Source: Comamonas sp. (lineage in GTDB: Bacteria > Pseudomonadota > Gammaproteobacteria > Burkholderiales > Burkholderiaceae_C). From it: a DNA stretch of 64,000 nucleotides. The first letter of the stretch is position 1, and each line of letters starts with the position of its first letter. The notes under the pieces were generated by a model. It saw only the letters and a list, made by a program, of their open reading frames with translations. It was not told the origin of the DNA and searched no databases. Made by a program: the position numbers and the translations under genes. The stretch spans positions 1 to 64,000 of the forward strand of contig JAITLR010000007.1 in NCBI GenBank assembly GCA_031277805.1, given 5' to 3'. Positions 44,101 through 53,500 of this stretch are shown in pieces.

Positions 44101-45126
44101 CGTCCCGTATCGTCTGCCATCGATATGGGCAAGGGCGAGCTGCAAGTCTGGCGCGATGCCAAGAAGGTGTTTGGCGCCACTTTGAGCGATCTGCACCAGG
44201 TTTGGGATGCCGTGAGTTGGAAGATTGCCCAGCAGCGCGACAACCCGGTGTGCGCCGACAGCGAGCACGCTGCCGCAGGCGTGGCGGGCGACCCCGGCAT
44301 GCATGTGCACCTGACGTTTGACCCCCAGGACAATGTGGCTGCGCCTTTCATCAACGTGGCGGCCAAGCCCCGAGTTGCGGTGCTGCGCGAGCAGGGCGTG
44401 AACTCCCATGTCGAAATGGCCTATGCCTTCACCGAAGCCGGCTTTGACGCGGTGGACGTGCACATGACCGACCTGCAAACCGGCCGTGCACATCTGAAGG
44501 ACTTTGCGGGCGTGGTGGCCTGCGGCGGCTTCAGCTATGGCGACACCCTGGGTGCTGGCATTGGCTGGGCACGCTCCATCACCTTCAACGACCGTCTGTC
44601 GGCCGAGTTCCAGGCTTTCTTTGGCCGCACCGACACCTTTGGTCTGGGCGTGTGCAACGGCTGCCAGATGTTTGCCGAACTGGCCGACATCATCCCCGGT
44701 GCGCAGGATTGGCCGCGCTTTACGCAAAACCAGAGCAACCGCTTTGAAGCGCGTTTGAGCATGGTCGAAGTGCTGGAATCGCCCAGCCTGTTCCTGCAGG
44801 GCATGGCCGGCTCGCGCCTGCCCATCGCCGTGGCCCACGGTGAGGGCTATGCCAACTTCAAGTTCCGCGGCAACGCCGAGCAAGCCATTGGCGCCATGCG
44901 CTACGTGGACAACTTCGGTCAGGCCACCGAGCAGTACCCGTTCAACCCCAACGGCTCGGCCGGAGGTTTGACGGCAGTGACCACGGCCGACGGCCGCTTC
45001 ACCGCCATGATGCCCCACCCCGAGCGCGTGTTCCGCAACGTGCAGATGAGCTGGACTTCGGGCGACAAGTCCGAATTCAGCCCCTGGATGCGCGTGTGGC
45101 GCAATGCGCGCAAGTGGTTGGGGTAA
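41104..45126 (+). CDS. purL: Phosphoribosylformylglycinamidine synthase (FGAM synthetase)
   Basis: The large single-chain purine enzyme (1340 residues) that converts FGAR to FGAM with ATP and glutamine in step four of IMP synthesis. An FGAR-AT N domain and linker precede two AIRS-type ATP domains ([20 protein letters not shown] near 320). A C-terminal glutaminase has nucleophile Cys1184 in GVCNGCQMF and His1305/Glu1307 in MPHPERVFR. The start is GTG at 41,104. Residues 285-298 ([14 protein letters not shown]) lie in a variable loop just before the conserved [10 protein letters not shown] segment and are encoded by DNA matching a dispersed genomic repeat. Confidence 0.97.
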   Translation: MTLHLTQFEGGNALSSFRAQQLLTDLVAIHPKITGVSARFVHLVATESTPVPALQERLSALLTYGDPYEGADEGLAFVVTPRMGTISPWASKATDIARNCGLDVFRVERITEYRVELKSGLLGGKPELTSEQTAQIAALLHDRMTESVFATRAEAEQLFSALQAAPMEFVDVLGGGRAALEAANKQWGLALAEDEIEYLVTAFNGLGRNPTDVELMMFAQANSEHCRHKIFNANFTIDGVAQEKSLFGMIRNTEALSPQHTIVAYADNASIMEGHEVERFLAKFGSDADVTSAPSYQKQSAFNHVLMKVETHNHPTAISPFPGASTGNGGEIRDEGATGRGSKPKAGLTGFTVSKLWGSEVGKPEHIASPLQIMIEGPLGGAAFNNEFGRPNLTGYFREYEQQVGVGADAITRGYHKPIMIAGGLGVIDSEQTKKILFPAGTLLIQLGGPGMRIGMGGGAASSMASGTNAAELDFDSVQRGNPEIERRAQEVINHCWQQGDKNPILAIHDVGAGGISNAFPELTNDAGRGARFDLRAVKLEESGLAPKEIWSNESQERYVMAIAPESLAQFTAFCERERCPFAVIGTATEERQLVLEDTAVESGDQKFPVDMPMEVLLGKPPKMHKDVSTVTRELPAIDLTGVPLEKAVIEVLAHPTVASKRFLITIGDRAVGGLTHRDQMVGPWQVPVADVAVTLADYKGFKGEAMAMGERTPLAAINAPASGRMAVAEAITNMLAAPIELSKIKMSANWMAACGEAGEDAALYATVKAVGMELCPALNISIPVGKDSLSMRTQWNENGVTKKVTSPVSLIITGFASIDDVRSTLTPQLNAEEEDSTLVLIDLSRGKMRMGGSIIGQVLNQAGNEVPDLDDAKDLIAMVDAVNALRAKGQILAYHDRGDGGLLATVAEMAFAGHVGVALNVDMLITEGDGISDSRMDSGEGKNWGSQVSGRREDLTLRALFNEELGAVLQIKTADRSEVMQTLREHGLATCSHIVGKTRPVSSAIDMGKGELQVWRDAKKVFGATLSDLHQVWDAVSWKIAQQRDNPVCADSEHAAAGVAGDPGMHVHLTFDPQDNVAAPFINVAAKPRVAVLREQGVNSHVEMAYAFTEAGFDAVDVHMTDLQTGRAHLKDFAGVVACGGFSYGDTLGAGIGWARSITFNDRLSAEFQAFFGRTDTFGLGVCNGCQMFAELADIIPGAQDWPRFTQNQSNRFEARLSMVEVLESPSLFLQGMAGSRLPIAVAHGEGYANFKFRGNAEQAIGAMRYVDNFGQATEQYPFNPNGSAGGLTAVTTADGRFTAMMPHPERVFRNVQMSWTSGDKSEFSPWMRVWRNARKWLG
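41956..41996 (-). repeat. Dispersed repeat copy inside purL
   Basis: On the minus strand this reads TTTTGATAGCT-TGG-TGCGCTTG (41,975-41,996), identical at 19 of 22 positions to the extragenic copy at 249-270, the three differences being the central triplet. GGCTC at 41,956 precedes AGCT at 41,986 by 30 bases, the same distance as in the copy within the DUF5682 gene. Confidence 0.7.
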
Positions 45127-45694
45127 GGCCCGAGGACTGATTCCGCACCACCCTGGGTAATGCCAACTGGCTCGCACCATGTGCGCAGGCCGTGCGGGTG
45201 GTGCTGGCATCCGCTGCCATGCACCTTGGCGATGTGACGGTCCACGCGGTGGTCGTCCAAGCTCTGCTGGCCCATCGACAGGCAGCCCGCCAGTGCGGCG
45301 CGGGCCTGCCATTGCGAACCAGGGCTTACAAACAAGAGTGCAATCTAGATAGCGCTTGTTTGAGCCTGATTTGCGTAAGTCATATGAACATCACTTACGC
45401 GCCAAAAGCCGGTAACCCGCTCACTCCGGTTGTACATCGGGCGGCAGGGCATGCAGGCCTTGCGTGGGCGGTGTACAGCGTCCGTAGGCCAACGCCGAAG
45501 CCGGTGATATTGCAGCCGAACCCAACACAGGTCAGAGGCCACAGGCGTTGCTGCACCTTCATGCCCTTGAACTTGGCCCGCCCACAGAGGTCACGGCAAG
45601 AGTGGGGGCCTGGTGCCGCATGCAAGAGGTCCGGCATTGACATAAAGTGCGAGATACGCGAGGCGACAATCGTGAAAAAACGTAGCAGTACGCC
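45127..45694. other. Intergenic between purL and the TPS pair
   Basis: 568 bases with only poorly conserved short frames. No RNA gene was recognised. It probably holds the promoter of the tpsB-tpsA pair near its right end. Confidence 0.4.
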
Positions 45695-47425
45695 ATGCCC
45701 GATTTGTCTATTCATGCCATTCGTTCCTCATTTTTTCTATCTTTTGCCTCCTTCTCCGCGCTGACAGGGCTGCACGCCCAGACAGTCCCCAATCTGCCCG
45801 ATGCCGGCAGTCTCGCGCGCGAGGCCGGACGCAGCCTGCAAGCGCCCGCCGCGCCGCGCGCAACCCAGGCGGCTCCGGCCAAACCCATGCCATCAGATGC
45901 CAAGGCCGTGCGCGTGTCCGTACGCCGCATTGCCATCGAAGGCGCAACGCTGATCACCGAGGCTGAACTGCAGGCGCAGGTGGCGGATGTCATAGACCAG
46001 TCACTCACGCTGGCAGAGCTGGAGCACACCGCTCAGCGCATTGCCGAGTACTACCGCCAGCGTGGCTGGTATGCCCGCGTTTATCTGCCCCAGCAGGATG
46101 TGAGCGATGGCACGATCCGCATTGCCGTGCTCGAAGGCAGCTTTGGTGGTGCCCGCGTGCAAGACGCACAAGATGTGCAAGGCGTGGGCCACCGGGCCGA
46201 TGCCGCTCGTGTACAGGCTATGGTCACGCATCGGCTGCCAGTGGGTCAGCCGCTGTCGGCTGCCGATCTGGAGCGTGGCCTTCTCATTGCCAACGATCTG
46301 CCTGGCATCCGCACTACCGGCTTGTTGCAGGCGGGCGCGCAGCAGGGTGAAACCGCCCTGGCGCTGTCGGTGCAGGACACTCCTTTTGTCACCGGCGATG
46401 CGGGGCTGAACAACTACGGCCTGCGTTCCACGGGCCGTGTGCAGGCCACGGGCGGTATTGCCCTGAACAACATGAGTGGCAGCGGCGATCAGTTTGCGCT
46501 GCGCCTGCTGGCCGCTCAAGACATCCGCAACGCCGTCGCCCGCTATAGCTTGCCGCTGGGAACGGACGGCCTGCGTCTGGCCGTCCACCTGTCGGCACTG
46601 GACTATCAACTGGGCAAGCCCTACAAGGCGCTCGACGCCAAGGGCAAAGCCTTCACGGGCGGTGCAACGCTGACTTATCCATTGATCCGCAGCGCGGCCC
46701 GCAACCTCAGCGTGAGCGCGGGCTATGAGCACCGGCGCTATGACGACGACATGTTGGGCCAAGCCCTGCGCCGCCCGCGCATCAACGCCGCCACGCTGGG
46801 CATCACCGGCGACAGCAGTGCACCGAACGCCATCACCTGGGGCGGCGCGCAATTGACCGCAGGCAATGTCAACCTGGCAGGCCACAGCGCTGACCAGGCA
46901 CAAGACGCCGCATCGGCCAGCACCGCGGGCCGCTACACCAAGCTGAGCTGGAGCCTGGGCCGCTTGCAAAACATTGCCCCGGGCTGGCAAGTGCAGCTGG
47001 CCGCCAGCGGCCAGTTCGCCAGTACCAACCTCGCCAGCAGCGAACGCCTGAGCCTGGGTGGCCCCACGCAAATACGCGCCTATCCGATCAACGAAGGCAC
47101 GGGCGACAGTGGCGTGCTCGTCAAGCTGGAGCTGCAGCGCGAGATCGGCAACGGCTGGCAGGCCATCGCTTTTTACGACGCGGGCCGCATACGCCAACAC
47201 AAAGCGGCCTGGGCAGGCTGGAACGCCAGTAGCAGCCAGCCCAACAGCTACACGCTGCAAGGTGCAGGGCTGGGCCTGAACTGGCGCACCCCGAACTGGC
47301 AGATGACGGCCGCCATTGCCGCGCCCATTGGCAACAACAAGGGCAAGGGCGCTGACGGGCGCAACAACGACGGCAGCGGCGCAAGCAGCGTGCGTGCCTG
47401 GTTGGGACTGACGCGCTTGTTTTGA
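45695..47425 (+). CDS. TpsB outer-membrane transporter of a two-partner secretion system (ShlB/FhaC/HecB family)
   Basis: A 576-residue barrel that secretes the TpsA protein encoded behind it. An N-terminal signal peptide ends SALTGLHA before QTVPNLPDAG. Two POTRA domains follow (about 70-220; VRVSVRRIAIEGATLITEAE, then RGWYARVYLPQQDVSDGTIR). The C-terminal 16-strand barrel contains RAYPINEG, equivalent to the conserved VRGY loop motif of FhaC, and ends LGLTRLF with terminal phenylalanine. A proline-rich linker precedes POTRA1. The next gene starts 166 bases downstream on the same strand, as expected for the partner. Confidence 0.93.
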   Translation: MPDLSIHAIRSSFFLSFASFSALTGLHAQTVPNLPDAGSLAREAGRSLQAPAAPRATQAAPAKPMPSDAKAVRVSVRRIAIEGATLITEAELQAQVADVIDQSLTLAELEHTAQRIAEYYRQRGWYARVYLPQQDVSDGTIRIAVLEGSFGGARVQDAQDVQGVGHRADAARVQAMVTHRLPVGQPLSAADLERGLLIANDLPGIRTTGLLQAGAQQGETALALSVQDTPFVTGDAGLNNYGLRSTGRVQATGGIALNNMSGSGDQFALRLLAAQDIRNAVARYSLPLGTDGLRLAVHLSALDYQLGKPYKALDAKGKAFTGGATLTYPLIRSAARNLSVSAGYEHRRYDDDMLGQALRRPRINAATLGITGDSSAPNAITWGGAQLTAGNVNLAGHSADQAQDAASASTAGRYTKLSWSLGRLQNIAPGWQVQLAASGQFASTNLASSERLSLGGPTQIRAYPINEGTGDSGVLVKLELQREIGNGWQAIAFYDAGRIRQHKAAWAGWNASSSQPNSYTLQGAGLGLNWRTPNWQMTAAIAAPIGNNKGKGADGRNNDGSGASSVRAWLGLTRLF

Positions 47426-47429
47426 TCGA

Positions 47430-47451
47430 TTTTGATAGCTGCTAGCGCAAG
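47430..47451 (+). repeat. Short extragenic repeat between tpsB and tpsA
   Basis: TTTTGATAGCT-GCT-AGCGCAAG shares the TTTTGATAGCT core and GCGC block with the copies at 249-270, 41,975-41,996 and 61,305-61,326. It lies five bases after the tpsB stop. Confidence 0.6.
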
Positions 47452-47591
47452 TCAGCAGGCCGCTTCAAGTATGGAAGCACCTGAAACCCGCGCCATATCT
47501 GCGCGAACAGCTTTGCTTTTTGAATGACTGATGGTGATGGCGGCAAGCCGCCTAGACAGTGATTTTTTGAGATTTCCCGAGGAGAGCCGCC

Positions 47592-50500
47592 ATGAACCAC
47601 ACCTATCGCCTGGTCTGGAGCGACGCATCGCAGCGTTATGTGCCCGTGCCAGAATGCGCCCGTGGCCACAGCAAAAGCAAGACCGCCAAGGCATTGATGC
47701 CCGCCGCCCTGGTGCTGGGCGCGGCGCTGGGGCTGCCGCTGTCAGCGCTGGCGCAGGCCGGCACCACCATTGGCGCCAACACGCTGCCCACCGGCGGCAG
47801 CGTCGTACAAGGCAGTGCCAGCATCGGCCAAAACGGCAATGCCATGACGGTGCAGCAAGGCAGCGGCAAGGTCATCATTAACTGGGGCAGCTTCAACATT
47901 GGCAAAGACGCCAGCGTGCAGTTCCAGCAACACCAGAACACCGACATCGCCCTCAACCGCGTCACCGGCAGCGATGGCAGCCAGATCCTGGGCCAGCTCA
48001 CGGCCAACGGCCAAGTGTGGCTGGTCAACCCCAACGGCATTGTCTTCGGCCAGGGCGCAAGAGTGGACGTGGGCGGCCTGGTCGCCTCTACGCTGAACAT
48101 CACCGACCAGGACTTCAGGGACGGCAACTACCGATTCAGCCGCAATCTCCAGGGCGGTGGCGCGGTGGCTGGCATCAGCAACCAGGGTCAGATCACGGCC
48201 AGGGACGGCGGCAGCATCGCCTTGCTGGCCCCCACCGTCAGCAACGACGGCGTGCTGCGCGCCCAACTGGGCACGGTGGCGATGGCCGCAGGCGACAGAG
48301 TCACCTTGTCCGCCGGGGCCAATGGCCTGCTGCAAGTCGAGGTGGACCCGTCCACCATCGGCACGCTGGTGGAAAACAAGCAACTGATCGTGGCCGACGG
48401 CGGTCAGGTCATCATGACGGGCAAGGCTGCCGATGCGCTCTCGGCCAGCGTGGTCAGCAATACCGGCACAGTGCAGGCGCGTACCCTGCAACAAAAAGAA
48501 GGCCGCATTCTGCTGCTGGCCGACATGGCGCATGGCACGGCGCGGATTGGCGGCACGCTGGATGCGTCCGCGCCCGGCGGCATAAACGGCGGCACCAATA
48601 GCAGCAACGGCGGCTTTATCGAGACCAGCGGCGCCCAGGTGCAGGTAGCCGATGGCGTGCAAGTCACCACCGGGGCTGCCCAGGGCCGCACGGGCACCTG
48701 GCTGATCGACCCCACCGACTTCAGCGTCCACGCGGGTGCCGGCGCGCAGACCGTCAGCGGCATAGGCGCCGACACCCTGGCGGCCAACCTGGCCAACAAC
48801 CACATCACGCTGCAAACCGACGGCGCCGGCAGCCAGGCCGGCGACCTCACCGTCGATGCGGCCGTGACCTGGGGCGGCAACAACACCCTTACGCTAAAGG
48901 CCCATAACGACATCAAGGTCAATGCCGCCATCACCAATACCGGCAGCGGCAGCTTTGCGGCCAATGCGGGCGGCAGCTTCCGCAACGCAGGCGAGATCAG
49001 CCTGACGGGCGGCGATGTAAGCATTACTAGCGGTACCACCCCCGGCACCCTCGGCAATACCTATTTCGAGGGCGCGGTGACGGCCCGTAATCTGAGCGTG
49101 CAGGCCACGGGTGATATAACCCAGAGCATATGGGGCTCTGGACGCGTGGATCTGGGCGTGACCGGGGAGCTGCGCGCGGATGCGGGCGGGAAGGTGGACT
49201 TGGTGAATTCGGCCAATGTCTTTGGCGTCGTTTCCGGCAACAGCGACTATGGTCATTTTTCAGTGCTGAGTTGGGGTAGCCCCAATGCCAGCCTGACCAT
49301 GAATGGCATCACCACGCAGGGAGGGGATATTGCCGTCCGCAATTTCGCCGGTTCCCTGTCCGTCAACGGCGCAGTCTCCAGCGGCGGCGGCCATATCGTG
49401 TTGGGGGCTAATAACCGCAGCGATTCCAACGTCACCCTGAATGCTGACGTCAATGCGGGGGCAGGCTCCGTAGTCCTGTTTGCGGCCAGGAACATCGATC
49501 AGATCGCCGGCATGGTGACCGCAGATAGCTTGCAAGCCTCGTCCTTCTCCGGGGGAGCCATCGGTCTTGGTCAACTGAATCAGGTCGGCCGCGTGGGCTT
49601 TCATGCCAATCGCGACGGCGGCACCGGCAGCATCGTCTTTCGCAATGGGCAAGGCTTTGCTGTGGGCGGCCTGCCGCTGGAGCGATGGATTGCCGGAATC
49701 TATTTCGATCGTTTGCCGACAGGCATCGCCGCAGGCGGCGACGTTACCCTCAGCGGCGTGGGCCGCATCGACGGCGACGCTGCGGTCAATGTGGGCGGCG
49801 TCTTCTCCCTGGAGGGCGGAGACTGGCGGCAGGTGGGCGCTGCGCTGCCCAGCTTCCAGGCCAAGGATTTCCGCATAGGCTCCGGCGCGAGCTTTTTGCG
49901 GGTCAATGGCGGCGATGGCAGCAAGGCCAACCCCTACCAGATCGGCGATGTGTACGGTTTGCAGGGCATGGGGTCGTCGTCGCAATACCTGGCATCGGCC
50001 TGGACGTTGATGAACGACATCGACGCCAGCGCCACGGCGAACTGGAATCTGAATAGCGGCGTGGCACAGGGCTTCAAACCCATTGGCAACAGCAGCGCCG
50101 CTTTCACCGGCGCGCTGAACGGGCAGGGTTTTGCCATCAAGGATTTGAAGGTCAATACCGCCAGCCAGGACGCAGGCCTGTTTGGCCGGATCACGGGCGC
50201 CACCATCAGCGATGTGGTGCTGAGCAATGCCAGCGTGGCATCGCAGTACGACCAGGGCTATGCAGGTGCGCTGGCAGGCCAGGCGCAGGGCAGCACCATC
50301 AGCGGCGTATCGTCCAACGGCAGCGTCACCAGCTACAACATGGCGGGCGGGCTGCTGGGTTTCTTGGGGGGCTCGCGGCTGCAGCGCAGCAGCAGCAGCA
50401 GCAATGTGCGGGCTAGCTACCAGAAGGCGGATGGAGGCACCTCGTCGCAGTTGGTGCATATGGCGGGCGGATTGGTGGGTTCCATGAACGATGCCATCAT

Positions 50501-53500
50501 CGACGAAAGCTGGGCCAGCGGCACTGTGCTGGCCAATGGGCTGATGGCCGCGCAAGCGGGCGGGCTGGTGGGCGGTGGGGTGATAAACGGCACCATCTTT
50601 GGCAGCTATTCGACGAGCGCTGTGGAGGGTACTGGGTCGAATGGCGTCAAAGCCTCGGTCGGCGGCCTGGCTGGGCAGGTGATGGGCGGGCTGAAGATCG
50701 ACAACAGCTATTACCAAGGCCCCGCTCTCCAGGCCATGGCCGCGAACAACAGCAACAGCCTGGGTGGGCTGGTGGGCGCGGATGAGCGCATTTTTCTCTT
50801 CCCCAATGGTGTGAATATTCGCAACAGCTATGCCAATGTGGGAACGATCGTATACGGCAGCGCTCCCACAGTTTTGGGTGGAATGGTGGGCAAGGCCGAT
50901 AGCAAGACCAGTGTGAGCGGAAGTTTTTGGAATTACTTTGCGCTCCCCTCCGCTACGGGCAATGGCTTGGGCACGGTCGATTCCGTGAGCGGCGTCAAAA
51001 CGGCCGCGCAGTTGCGGCAACTCTCCACCTTCACCGATGCGGGCTGGGACATTGACGATCTGGGCGGAACGGGCAAGGCCTGGCGCATTTATGAGGGCAA
51101 TACCACGCCGCTGCTGCGCGGCTTTCTCAAGGGCAGTACGGTCAACGTCGGTGTGACGGGCTGGCCTGTCGATATGGTTTACAACGGTCAGGCGGCGACG
51201 GGTAGCATGGGCGTGTCTTCTTACGGTTGGAATGGGACTTTGCAAGGGACGCTTCATGGCGGCCTCCACTACCGCACCAATGGGAAGAACGCGGGCACCT
51301 ATAGCAGCGACGATGGCTCGCTGCTGCTGTCGGGTGGGTTGTATTCCGATCAGCAGGGCTATGACATCAGCTACCGCGTTGTCGGAGGCCCCGCAACGCT
51401 GACTATCCAAAAGCGGGCGCTGACGGTGGGTGGCATTACGGCGGTCAACAAGATTTATGACGGCGACACCTCCGCTACGCTGGCCTGGGGAGGTGGCTGG
51501 GTGCAGGGCCTTGTAAGCGGCGATCAACTCAGCTTCAACGCTAGCGGTAAGTTCGACGACAAAAATGTAGGCACTGGCAAGACGGTGAGCGTCACCGGAA
51601 CGATTGGCGGTGCGGACGCCGGCAACTACGAGGTCACGTTCAGCGACGCGACAGCAAACATTAGCAAGCGGGCGATCACGGGCACTATCACCGCCGATGG
51701 CAAGACCTATGACGGCAATGTCCAGGCTGTCACCCATGGCCGCCTGAATGGTGTGCTGAACAATGACGATTTGACCGTGGCCAGCACCAACGGTCAGTTC
51801 AGCGATAAGAATGCCGACATTGGCAAGACGGTGAATGTCGGCGGAACGGTGGCGGGAGTGGACGCTGGTAACTACGACGTCACGTTCAACAGCACGACTA
51901 CAGCGGACATTGCCCGGCTGGCGATCAACGGCACGATCAGTGCCGATGGCAAGACCTATGATGGCAGTGTCCAGGCTGTCACCCATGGCCGTCTGAAAGG
52001 CGTGCTGAACAATGACGACTTGACCGTGGCCAGCACCAGCGGCCAGTTCAGCGACAAGAACGCCGGTGCAGGCAAGGCGGTGGCGGTTGTGGGCACGGTC
52101 ACTGGTGCAGACGCAGGGAACTACGATGTGACCTTCAACAGTACGACCACGGCGGATATTGCCAAGTTGGCGATCAATGGAGTTATCAGTGCCGATGGCA
52201 AGACCTATGACGGCAATCGCACTGCGGTGACCCATGGTGGTCTGAATGGTGTGCTGAACAACGACGACCTGCGCATCGCCAGCACTAGCGGCAGCTTTGC
52301 CGACAAGAATGCAGCTGCAGGCAAGGCGGTGGCGGTTGTGGGTACGGTCACTGGTGCAGACGCAGGCAACTACGATGTGACCTTCAACAGTACGACTACA
52401 GCGGACATTGCCAAGTTGGCCATCACTGGCGCTATTACTGCCGATGGCAAGACCTATGACGGCAATCGAAATGCTATTACGCATGGCCGCCTGAACGGCG
52501 TGCTCAACAATGACGACTTGACCGTGGCCAGCACCAGCGGTCAGTTCAGCGACAAGAACGCCGGCACCGGCAAGACGGTGAATGTCGGCGGAATGGTGGC
52601 GGGCGCCGATGCTGGCAACTACGACGTTACGTTCAATACGAGCACGACGGCGGATATTGCCAAGCTGGCGATCACCGGCACGATCAGTGCCGATGGCAAG
52701 ACCTATGACGGTGATCGCACTGCGGTGACCCATGGTGGCCTGAATGGCGTGCTCAACAATGACGACTTGCGCATCGCAAGCACCATTGGCCAGTTCAGCG
52801 ACAAGAACGCAGGCATCGGTAAGACAGTGAATGTCGGCGGAACGGTGGCGGGAGCGGACGCTGGCAACTACGACGTCACGTTCAACAGAACGACGCAAGC
52901 TGACATTGCCAAGCTGGCCATCAACGGCGCTATCACCGCCGATGGCAAGACCTATGACGGCAATGTCCGGGCCGTCACCCATGGCCGTCTGAATGGTGTG
53001 CTGAGCAATGACGATCTGATAGTGGCCAGCACCAACGGCAGCTTTACCGACAAGAATGCGGGTACCGGCAAGACAGTGAATGTCGGCGGCACGGTGGCGG
53101 GAGCGGACGCTGGTAACTACGACGTCACGTTTAACAGCACGACTACAGCGGACATTGCCAAGCTGGCGATCAACGGCACGATCACGGCGGATAACAAGAC
53201 TTACGACACCACGACCAACGCAAGCACGCATGGCCAACTGAATGGAGTACTGCAAGGTGACGATATGGCGGTCGCTTCGACCAGTGGCAGCTTCGTGGAC
53301 AAGAACGCCGGCACCGGAAAAACGGTGGCAGTTTCGGGAGCCGTCTCCGGCGCCGATGCCGATAACTACGACGTCACGTTCAACAGAACGACGCAAGCGG
53401 ACATTGCCAAGTTGGCCATCACCGGCGCTATCACTGCCGATGGCAAGACCTATGACGGCAATCGCAATGCGATGACCCACGGTCGCCTGAATGGCGTGCT

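Noticed and set aside
42376-45312. A minus-strand frame of 978 codons antisense to purL
   Set aside because: The plus strand is unmistakably PurL with catalytic residues in place; the antisense frame is His/Gly-rich with no domain.
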